Under the pieces are notes generated by a model, which was not told the origin of the DNA, did no database searches, and saw only the letters and a program-made list of their open reading frames with translations. Below, piece after piece: positions 25,249 to 32,739 of a DNA stretch of 64,000 nucleotides. The position numbers were made by a program, and so were the translations under genes. Source of the stretch: Deltaproteobacteria bacterium (GTDB taxonomy: Bacteria; Desulfobacterota; Desulfuromonadia; Desulfuromonadales; Geopsychrobacteraceae); NCBI GenBank assembly GCA_018399135.1, contig JAGYPB010000007.1:1-64000 (forward strand), in the 5' to 3' direction. How positions within the stretch are numbered: position 1 is the first letter of the stretch; each line of letters starts with the position of its first letter.

Positions 25249-26270
25249 ACATTAATTTCAGCCACCGCCAGTCTGCCCACTGTGAAAGCGGTGTCACCGC
25301 CAACCTGTTGAATCATTATGGCCTTGAGTGTTCTGAGGCTCTGGTTTTCGGGATTGGTGGTGGTCTTTTTTTTGCCTACGCGCCGTTTATCCGCCTCAAT
25401 TTTCTTCCCCTGACAACCTTTCGCACCGCGCCCGGCAGCATTTTCAAAAAAGCCGGCAAAAGGCTGGGGATCACTACGCGCCAGCAGCGCTTCAAAAACC
25501 CTGTTGCTGCCGAACAGGAGCTCGATCGTTTGCTGGCTAACGGCTGTCCGGTGGGTGCGCAGACCGGAGTTTTCTGGCTTCCCTATTTTCCGCCAGCCTA
25601 CCGCTTTCACTTTAATGGTCACAATCTGGTAGTGATCGGCAAAGAGAGGGATGAATACCTGATCAGTGACCCAATCTTTGAACAACCGGTACGTTGTGCC
25701 TCAGCCGATCTGCGCCAGGCGCGCTTTGCCAAGGGAGCTTTGGCGCCACAGGGGCGTATCTATTACATCGAATCCCTGCCCGGTAATATCGATCTATCAC
25801 AGGCGATTATCAGCGGAATCAAGGATGTCTGCCGGGTGATGCTGTCGACGCCGGTACCGGTGGCGGGGGTGCGCGGTATCAACTTTCTGGCTAGACGGAT
25901 CGTTAAGTGGCCGGCGCGTCTCGGCGAAAAAAGAACCTTGCAACATCTTGGTCACATTGTCAGGATGCAGGAGGAAATCGGTACCGGCGGTGGTGGTTTT
26001 CGCTTTATCTATGCAGCATTTTTGCAGGAAGCCGCTGCGCTGACACACAATGCTGCCTTGTTACCTTTATCTCAGCGCTGTACAGTCATTGGTGATAACT
26101 GGCGCGAATTTGCCCTGCTGGCAGCGCGTGTCTGTAAAGGGCGTGCCAAGCTGGTGCCAACGGTCGCTGATCTGGCCCAGCGTCTGGAAGAATTGGCCGT
26201 GGCGGAAAAATCCCTCTATCAGGATCTGCAAAGTGCTATCGCCGGATATTCGATAAAAGGACGGGAATGA
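25245..26270 (+). CDS. BtrH N-terminal domain protein (cysteine-peptidase/acyltransferase-like)
   Basis: About 341 residues. The N-terminus SHRQSAHCESGVTANLLNHYG has the Cys and context of the BtrH N-terminal domain (papain-like fold), and the mid-protein GHNLVVIGKERDEYLISDPIF supplies the His and Asp expected for a Cys-His-Asp triad. BtrH transfers an acyl group from an ACP in butirosin biosynthesis, so an ACP-dependent acyl transfer or amide-forming step is plausible here; it could also be a C39-like processing enzyme linked to the ABC exporter that follows. GTG 25245 (GTGA overlap) is preferred to GTG 25209. Confidence 0.78.
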   Translation: MNINFSHRQSAHCESGVTANLLNHYGLECSEALVFGIGGGLFFAYAPFIRLNFLPLTTFRTAPGSIFKKAGKRLGITTRQQRFKNPVAAEQELDRLLANGCPVGAQTGVFWLPYFPPAYRFHFNGHNLVVIGKERDEYLISDPIFEQPVRCASADLRQARFAKGALAPQGRIYYIESLPGNIDLSQAIISGIKDVCRVMLSTPVPVAGVRGINFLARRIVKWPARLGEKRTLQHLGHIVRMQEEIGTGGGGFRFIYAAFLQEAAALTHNAALLPLSQRCTVIGDNWREFALLAARVCKGRAKLVPTVADLAQRLEELAVAEKSLYQDLQSAIAGYSIKGRE

Positions 26271-27031
26271 TGAGTGCCAGTGTCCAGGATTCTGTCATCA
26301 GTATCAGCGGTCTTACAAAAACCTATCCTGGTAGCAGCCACCCGGCGTTGGATCATCTCAACCTTGAGGTCGCGCGTGGCCGTATTTTTGGTTTGCTTGG
26401 GCCGAATGGCGCAGGTAAAACCACGACTATTTCCATTGTCTGTACCCTGTTGCGGCCCGATACCGGTCGGGTTGAGGTGCTGGGCCAGTCAGTACCGGCT
26501 GCAGCAGCAGCCATTCGCCACGCCATTGGCCTGGTTCCCCAGGAGATCGCCCTTTATCCAACCTTGACCATCAGGGAAAACTTGACCTACTTTGCCCGTG
26601 TTCTCGGTGTTGACAAAGACCTTCGTGCTGCGCGGATTGCCACTTGTCTTGATCTGGTGGGACTTACGGATATGGCACAGCGGCGCATTGATCGCTGTTC
26701 CGGCGGGATGAAACGTCGCGCCAACCTCGCTGTCGGGATTCTTCATGAACCACAGATTCTGCTGCTTGATGAACCGACGGTGGGCATTGATGCCCAGTCG
26801 CGTAATTTGATACTCGAGCAATTGCGCGAGTTCAACCGCCAGGGGATGACCCTGCTCTACACTACCCACTATATGCGCGAGGCGGAAGAAATTTGTGATG
26901 AAATTGCGATTATTGATGCCGGGCGCGTCATTGCACAAGGAGCGCCGCATCAGTTGATTGCCGGAAATCCTGCTTGCGAAAATCTCGAAGATATTTTCCT
27001 GGCCCTGACCGGTAAAGCTTTGCGCGAATAG
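26267..27031 (+). CDS. ABC transporter ATP-binding protein (DrrA-like)
   Basis: A 254-residue ATPase with Walker A GPNGAGKTT, a Q-loop near GLVPQEIALYP, signature CSGGMKRRANLA, Walker B ILLLDEPTVGID and switch His in TLLYTTHYM. It is of the DrrA/ABC-2 exporter class, which exports antibiotics, lipids and polysaccharides. The stop of the BtrH gene overlaps its start, and the permease follows 11 bp later, so both form one exporter. With the MMPL system this gives the cluster two export routes. Confidence 0.92.
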   Translation: MMSASVQDSVISISGLTKTYPGSSHPALDHLNLEVARGRIFGLLGPNGAGKTTTISIVCTLLRPDTGRVEVLGQSVPAAAAAIRHAIGLVPQEIALYPTLTIRENLTYFARVLGVDKDLRAARIATCLDLVGLTDMAQRRIDRCSGGMKRRANLAVGILHEPQILLLDEPTVGIDAQSRNLILEQLREFNRQGMTLLYTTHYMREAEEICDEIAIIDAGRVIAQGAPHQLIAGNPACENLEDIFLALTGKALRE

Positions 27032-27042
27032 AGTGTACGGAT

Positions 27043-28356
27043 ATGCATCTGCTGACCCACATCAGAAAAGAACTTCTCCTGCTCAGCCGTGATCGTGCCG
27101 GCTTGCTGGTATTGTTCGTCATGCCAGTGTTGTTGGTACTGGTGCTGACGCTGGTACAGGACAACGTTTTCCGGGCGACCGGAGAAACCACCACCCGCTC
27201 CCTCTTCGTTAACCTCGACGAGGGGTCATTTGGGGTGGATCTGGCCAGAGGCCTTAATGCCACCGGTATGCTTGAGCTGGTTGAGGCTTTTGCTGGTGAG
27301 AAAGTCGATCTGGAGCGGGCACGGCAAGCCGTTTTTCGTGGCGATTACCAGTTTGCCATTGTCGTCCCGGCCGATTTCAGCGCTACCCTTGCTGCTGCTG
27401 CCGAGTCGGCGGCGCGAGCAACCTTGCGTGGGGATACAGTAGAGATTAACCCCGGGGAGTTGCGGCTTTTCTTCGATCCGGCGGTGCGCGGTGTTTATCG
27501 CACAGCGGTTTCCAGTTCGGTGCAACGCGGGGTGATCAGCCTTGCCATGGCCAGTCGTAGCACGGCACTGATGGGACTGTTGCGGGTCGATTTGCAGGAA
27601 AGTATCGATGAGCAGTTGCAGCCCTATGGTGCTGCCGGATTGGTGCGCATCGAGCTGCCTGTATTAGCAGATAATTGGCTGGAACAGCCGTTGATTGAGC
27701 TGAGGGAAGAATCGGCAGCACCTGAGAAGTTCCCCACCATGCCGACCTCAGTGCAACAGAATGTGCCGGCCTGGACCCTGTTCGGGATGTTCTTTATTGT
27801 CATCCCTCTGGCCGGAACTATGATCCGCGAACGCCAGGACAGTACCCTCACTCGTTTGTTGACCATGCCGGTGAGTATTGTCGGATTGTTGGGTGGCAAG
27901 GTGTTCGCCTATCTGCTCATCTGTCTTTTGCAGTTTGCGCTGATGCTGCTGGTGGGCCGTTATCTGCTGCCGCTGCTGGGTACACCACAGTTTGACGTAG
28001 GACTTCCCTCCGGCCCCGCTGGTCGCGGTCGTTCGCCCTGGCGGCCTGTGGTTTCGGATTGTTGGTGGGGGGTGGTGGCGCGCAGCTTCGATCAGGCGGC
28101 GATTTTTTGGTCTGGTTTCTGTGGTCATTGCCGCTGCTCTGGGGGAGTGATGGTGCCGGTTTACAGATGCCGCAGGTGATGCAAGGTGTCAGTATCGTCT
28201 CGCCTTTGGGGGTGGGGGTTATATGTTTCTGGATATCTCGTGCGCGGCGGTGATCTGTTATCTATCCAAGGCCGCAGGTGCTGACATTAAATGGGTTTTT
28301 TCTCCAGCATGCTCATTGCCGCGTTGGTTTTTCGGCGCTGGCGTCAAGGTGAATGA
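27043..28356 (+). pseudogene. ABC-2 type permease, 3' third frameshifted
   Basis: The first ~325 residues are in frame and look like an ABC-2 permease: N-terminal cytoplasmic segment and helix (LLVLFVMPVLLVLVL), a large external domain, then IPLAGTMIRERQDSTLTRLL and two more helices. After ~28010 the homologous sequence changes frame several times: RSFDQAAIF, then SVVIAAAL, GVMVPVY, MPQVMQGVSIVSPLG, and finally MLIAALVFRRWRQGE ending at TGA 28356. Several shifts lie at G or T runs, for example the six-G run at about 28073. This favours sequencing error; if real, the exporter would be inactive. Confidence 0.82.
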
Positions 28357-28378
28357 TGGACAAAAATGGGAGAGTGCA

Positions 28379-28640
28379 ATGAGTGCCGAACTGGAAGTTG
28401 AACTTGCCAGGCTTACCGATTTCTGTAATGTCGAAGATACGTCAGCGCAGGATGTGCCGCGTGATGTGCCGTTAATTGGCCCCGATTCTCCCTTCGGCCT
28501 TGATTCCTTGATGCGGTGGAGATCGTTGTCGCCGCAGAAGGGTTACGGAGCCTCGCATTGGTACCGATGAGTCGAGTCGCGAGGCCCTGGCAAGTTTGAC
28601 CGCTCCTGGGTCCGCCGCGAACGTACGGATCAGGGGTGAC
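28379..28640 (+). pseudogene. Third acyl carrier protein gene, frameshifted
   Basis: ATG 28379 with GGGAGAG upstream opens MSAELEVELARLTDFCNVED and reaches the carrier motif GLDSL; immediately after DSL the frame slips, but the following bases still read DAVEIVV, then YGA, then RIGTDESSREALASLTA in other frames, the normal end of an ACP. The gene is therefore a broken or mis-sequenced ACP of about 85 residues, the third in the cluster and probably the last gene of the operon. The boundary at the 3' end is approximate because the palindromic repeat starts just downstream. Confidence 0.72.
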
Positions 28641-28655
28641 AACTGTTTCGCTTTT

Positions 28656-28772
28656 CCGGTGCGGGGTCAGACCTCCCACGCCCAGGGACGCTTTTCGCCC
28701 TCCATGGCCGCTTGACTGTCGCCCTCCATGGCGACAGACACCCTGGTCGCAGGAGCTCTGACCCCACACCGG
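28656..28772. repeat. Palindromic dispersed repeat, copy 2
   Basis: Outer arms CCGGTGCGGGGTCAGA... and ...TCTGACCCCACACCGG pair over about 32 bp with few mismatches. The core, including CGCTTTTCG and the TGTCGCC/GGCGACA hairpin, matches copy 1, whereas the outer arms differ in sequence but keep complementarity. It lies between two convergent genes (ACP and the DarB-like ketosynthase), where it could act as a two-way terminator. Confidence 0.9.
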
Positions 28773-28791
28773 GGGGGGCTTTGGCCAAGCG

Positions 28792-29911
28792 TCAGACCAC
28801 GGTCAGGTGCAGGTAGCTGATGGAAACGGCCGCTTTCGAATATAGGGAGGGATGCGATCCCCTTCCTGAGCTGCCCTTGATTTGAACAGTTCTTCGGAGT
28901 ATGATGTAGAAGGAGGCTGCCCCGGTATTCCCTTAGTTGCCAGATTAGTAAACCAGCGTTCCTCCGGAATATCCACTGACAGCGCGCAATCCGTCCATCA
29001 GGGGTTGACGAAAATAGTTGGATGAATAATGGGCAGGAACCAGTCAACCTGGTCGGCACGCAGGTTGCGCCGGGCAACAACGCGGGGAATGGTGCGTTGG
29101 GCCGAGGTATTGATGATCTCTGCATTCAGAAGTTTGGACATCCCGCGCCGCCTGATGTTGAATACCCTTCGGTTACAGCGGTATTTTTGTTGTAGTCGCG
29201 CCAGCCTTTGAGGGAACCATCCGCGAGTTTGTTGGCACCGGCGTACATACAGACATCAAGTTCGTTGGCAAAGGAATGGATGTCGATCCAGTCGATACGC
29301 AATGAGATGCCGTCAGGTGTGGGTTGATTCTGCAAGTAAACGGCACTGGCTCCGTCCGACAGCATCCAGCGCAGAAACCCTCAAAGGTAAGGATCTTTTT
29401 AGCTCATCCAGTTTTTCTGCCGGGATCTTTTTCATCTGCGCAGCGCGCATGAAGGTAGAGGCCAGCTCCGAACCGGTAGCAACGGCATTGTGACTTTGGC
29501 CGCTGGCAACACTCATCCAGGCGTATTTCAGGCTGAAACCTGGCGAGACAGACACCAATGGTGCTTACTGCCTTCCAAAGCGCCGCCCAGCTCGCCGTGA
29601 ACCATGTAAGGCGTGCCCCGGCATCAACTGGTCGGGCGATGAGGTGCCGCAGCTTAAACATTCGATTTTGCTCGGGTGAAAATTCGCAAGGGCGCAGCCC
29701 ACGGATTGCTTCAGCCGTCAGTTGAGCATTGCTATGGGTCGTTTCTTCCGGATCAATTGGCATAGTAGCGTTGTTCGATTTTGTTGTTGCGCAGAATCAT
29801 TCGCCGTGCGTGATGGCAGTTGATTGGATTTTCCCAAGAATTTCTTCCATCTGCTCATTGCTGACGGCAGCATTGGGCAGAAATGGCAATATCTGTGATA
29901 TAAACAGGCAT
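28792..29911 (-). pseudogene. DarB/StlD-like beta-ketoacyl synthase III, multiply frameshifted
   Basis: Read on the minus strand from ATG 29911 (MPVYITDIA), the conceptual protein of ~370 residues strings together: [150 protein letters not shown] and a final YLHLTVV before TGA at 28792. The FLPH and GNTGAAS motifs carry the His and Asn of the KAS III triad. This matches the DarB family that condenses acyl units into dialkylresorcinols, partners of flexirubin clusters. The ORF track shows only pieces because there are at least six frameshifts. No darA-like cyclase is visible. Confidence 0.78.
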
Positions 29912-30009
29912 AGTTTAGATTTCCAGCGTAAAATAAAGGTTGATTTACAGGTGCGCTACAGGTTAATTCCCGCGACTTTTTTTGTAAATTTTAAAACTTA
30001 CTGTATCTG

Positions 30010-30126
30010 TTCAGCAGCGGATCTTCGGATCCTATGTCAAGGGAAGCTTTTCGCCTGCTGTCGCCGTCCATGGCGACAGACACCCTTGCCACAGAACCCC
30101 CTATCCTGTGCAAGGCCATAGCTGAA
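30010..30126. repeat. Palindromic dispersed repeat, copy 3 (internally shortened)
   Basis: Bounded by TTCAGC and GCTGAA. It keeps the inner TGTCGCCGTCCATGGCGACA hairpin and the CTTTTCG core, but lacks about 18 bp between the core and inner hairpin that copies 1 and 4 have, and its outer arms are less perfect. It lies between the divergent DarB-like gene and the methyltransferase gene, in what should be their promoter region. Confidence 0.88.
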
Positions 30127-30217
30127 TAGTTACAACAGATGCAAACTATGTTAACCGATTTGCTTCACCTTACGCACCCTTGGTGCGGCATAAAACTGTT
30201 TTTGGAGTTGATTGCAG

Positions 30218-30765
30218 ATGTTGAAGATTGTTGTTTTTCTGATTTTATCCCTGCCGCTGATTTATCTGTCCTGGGCAAGCACTGTTCAGCCCTGATAAAC
30301 ACGGACTTTATCGCTTTATCACCTGGGAGCTGATTTTATGGATTGCAGTTCAGAATTATCAATTCCTTTCAGGTTGGGCAGTTTAACTCCCGCCTGGTAA
30401 TATCGTCGCTATTACTGATGAGTTCCGCCCTGCTGGTGGTCTGGGCTTTTGTTGTCATGCGTCGGGAAGGACGGGTCAGCAGCGTGAGGATGAAAACCCG
30501 TTCGGCTTCGAAAAAACCACCGCCCTGGTGACATCGGGAATTTTTGATATATCCGCCATCCCATGTACACCTCGCTGCTGTGCCTTGTTGTGGGGAGTAT
30601 TGCTCCGAAATGTGGAAATCCCACTGCTGCTGGTGGCCCTGTTAGGTACGCTGACTTTATCACTGCTGCGTTGATGGAAGAGGGGGAAAATCTCGAAATA
30701 TTTTGGGATCCATATCGACAATATATGCGCTCTTCAAAAACGTTTTATCCCCTTTTTTATTTTGA
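30218..30765 (+). pseudogene. Isoprenylcysteine carboxyl methyltransferase-like membrane protein, frameshifted
   Basis: ATG 30218 opens MLKIVVFLILSLPLIYLSWA, a first membrane helix. Across three frames the sequence then gives DENPFGFEKTTALVTSGIF, the diagnostic RHPMYTSLL, WGVLLRNVEIPLLLVALLGT, EGENLE, DPYRQYM and SSKTF-PF before TGA 30765. The RHPMY and EEEnL-like motifs are those of ICMT/phospholipid N-methyltransferase family enzymes that methylate lipids using SAM in the membrane. It ends 2 bp before the convergent radical SAM gene. It could add a methyl group to the cluster product; at least three frameshifts interrupt it. Confidence 0.75.
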
Positions 30766-30767
30766 TC

Positions 30768-32059
30768 TTATAGTTTTGCCTGATCTTGCCCTTCACGTAA
30801 CAGAGCCGCATAGCGCTGGTAGAATAACCCTTCGTCAAGGTAGGTCGGAAGCACCGCATTGTCAGGTGTAGTAGTCCAGGTCATGGTTGGTAATGCGCGG
30901 AGCCATCTGCCGGTACAGGGGGTGCCGCAGGGGGTGAGAACCGTATAGATCGGCAGTTCAATGGCCTGTTTACGGACATAGGCACCCAGCTGATCAAACT
31001 GCTCTTCGCGGTAATCAGGGAAATAATAAAAATCACCAACAATCGTTATCCCGAGGCGGTGGAGAATCTCGATCGCCTGGGCGGTTTTTTTCGCTTTGGC
31101 CTCCTTTGTTCATCCGTCGCAGAGGCCCCATCATCAATCTCTTCAAAACCAATCACCACCGCGCGTAAACCCACCTCTTTCCAGCGTTTGATCAAATCCG
31201 GATGGCGGACCACCAGATCGGCCCTGACATCGGCAAAATACTGCTTGTTGATGCCTGCTGCAGCGATGGCTTCAGCGAGCTTCAGGGCCGCTGCCGGGTT
31301 GCCGAAACTGTTGGCATCGACCAGTCGGATCACCGCGACATGATCAAGCAGTTTGATATCGCGGATAACACTGCCAATGTCGGCGGTCAGATAGTGGCCA
31401 CCAGTGATCGGGCTGATGCAGCAGAAGTGGCAGTCGTAAGGGCAGCCAACCGCGCTCGAAACCAGCCCGAGGGGGATGTTCAGGTTCTCCAGGGTGTAGT
31501 GCGGGCGGTAGTGGTCGACGAGATCATAGCGCGGTGGCATTTTATCAACCAGGTCAGCGTTGGAATAGTTACGGGGAATCAGGAGCAGCTGCCTTCCGGG
31601 GTTGGTTTTTGCGATGCCGGGAACCTGCGGCTGGTTATTGCCCCTCTCCAGTTCTTGCACCAGTTCTCGCAGGCTGAGTTTGCCCAGTCCGACCACAACA
31701 AAATCGACCTGCGGCTGATTGAAAAATTCCGGCTGACAGGATGCATGAACCCCACCCACCACAACCAGTGCCGCTGACAACTCTTTGACGGTTGTCGCCA
31801 TCTTAAGCACTGTCTGTGCCTCACAGGTCACGGCGGTGAATCCGACCAGATCAGGCGCAAAGGTGCTCAGCTCAGTCTCCAGAGCCTCCGGCTCAACCTT
31901 CAGATCGACTATCCGCACCTCATGATCGTACAGATTTCCCGCCAGGGCTTCCAGTGCCAGGGGTTCGCTGCGGAAGATCTTTTTGATCGAGGTGATACCG
32001 TAGCGCTCCTCGGGGATGCTGCGGCCACAGTTGGGGGGGTTGATGAGCAGGATTCGCAT
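30768..32059 (-). pseudogene. B12-binding radical SAM protein 4, frameshifted at the 3' end
   Basis: Read from ATG 32059 (MRILLINPPNCGRSIPEERYG), the first ~320 residues are in frame: a B12-binding-like domain (LVGFTAVTCEAQTV, LVVVGGVHASCQPEFF) and a radical SAM motif SSAVGCPYDCHFCC. The ORF track start at 32092 adds an unlikely leader. Near 31110 the frame slips, and homologous sequence continues as TAQAIEILHRLGITIVGDFYYFPDYREEQ and, after another shift, NAVLPTYLDEGLFYQRYAALLREG to TAA 30768. Two stops converge within 2 bp of the methyltransferase end, which supports both reconstructions. Function unknown; possibly part of the same lipid pathway. Confidence 0.83.
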
Positions 32060-32157
32060 GATTTTTTTTACCAGAAAAGCGCAAAAAGACAAACACTAAA
32101 GCGTGGAGAGTAATACAGGTTGGACATCGACTATTACTAAATATTTAATATTTAAAC

Positions 32158-32198
32158 ATTTACAGCAAATTTACACCTAAGCGATGTACAAATATGAT
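32158..32198 (+). promoter_or_regulatory. Promoter and direct repeat upstream of napM
   Basis: Two ATTTACA copies spaced 11 bp apart (32158 and 32169). The second TTTACA is followed after exactly 17 bp by TATGAT, a good sigma70-type -35/-10 pair. The same direct repeat at the same spacing precedes nrfA, so it may also be an activator site for an OmpR- or Crp-like regulator. The assignment is by eye. Confidence 0.55.
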
Positions 32199-32229
32199 GA
32201 CATTTTCCTCAGTGCTATTGAAGTCAGGG

Positions 32230-32283
32230 TAAGGAGGTGATCGAAGCGCCATATTCCAGTCAAGGAAAATCTCACCTGCCACG
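32230..32283 (+). promoter_or_regulatory. napM leader with extended anti-Shine-Dalgarno match
   Basis: TAAGGAGGTGATC (13 nt) is the complement of the 16S rRNA 3' end, yet it lies ~75 nt before the napM start, which has its own GGAGG. A CTGCCACG block follows. Both blocks, in the same order and similar spacing, occur in the nrfA leader, suggesting a conserved leader RNA or a small leader ORF. Confidence 0.45.
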
Positions 32284-32316
32284 CTGTATTTTTACAACTC
32301 TTTTTGGAGGTAACTG

Positions 32317-32718
32317 ATGAAAAAAACAAAACGTTTTCTGACCTTCGTCGTCCTGGGGGTGCTGCTACCGTTGTTTATTGCGGCCTGTATGACCGCTTCT
32401 CCTGAAGCCGAGACGTCTCGGCAGGTAAATTCCGGACACGCGGTGCCGATGGGAACCACGGATTGTATTGCTTGCCACCGTGCTGCCACGCCGGCTGCAG
32501 TGCAGCAATGGGAGCAGAGTGCGCACGGTTTTGCAATGGTTCATTGTCAGGTGTGCCACGGTGATGAGAAGAACTTTGCCAGAACGCCAGGCGTCGAAAA
32601 TTGTCGTAGTTGCCATGCTGATGAGGTAGCCAATAATGTCTCCAAGCCGGGAACCAGCTGTGCAGCCTGCCACATCGCACACCACTTTACCATCCACAAG
32701 GTTCACCAATACAAGTAA
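32317..32718 (+). CDS. napM: Tetrahaem cytochrome c, NapM-like lipoprotein
   Basis: A 133-residue protein with a lipoprotein signal (LLPLFIAAC, Cys ~24) and four CXXCH haem motifs: CIACH, CQVCH, CRSCH and CAACH. Size, haem number and position directly before napA match NapM of Desulfovibrio desulfuricans, where the operon order is napC-M-A-D-G-H as I recall. It should pass electrons to the periplasmic nitrate reductase. The lipobox suggests it is membrane-anchored here, which could compensate for the absence of a napC gene in the window. A clear GGAGG ribosome binding site precedes ATG 32317. Confidence 0.82.
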   Translation: MKKTKRFLTFVVLGVLLPLFIAACMTASPEAETSRQVNSGHAVPMGTTDCIACHRAATPAAVQQWEQSAHGFAMVHCQVCHGDEKNFARTPGVENCRSCHADEVANNVSKPGTSCAACHIAHHFTIHKVHQYK

Positions 32719-32739
32719 CCAATCATCAGGAGGTCAGCA

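Noticed and set aside
32092-32316. c-di-GMP/cGAMP (GEMM) riboswitch upstream of the cytochrome and nap genes
   Set aside because: Such riboswitches are common before cytochrome genes in Geobacter relatives, but none of the conserved GEMM core sequence could be found here or upstream of nrfA.
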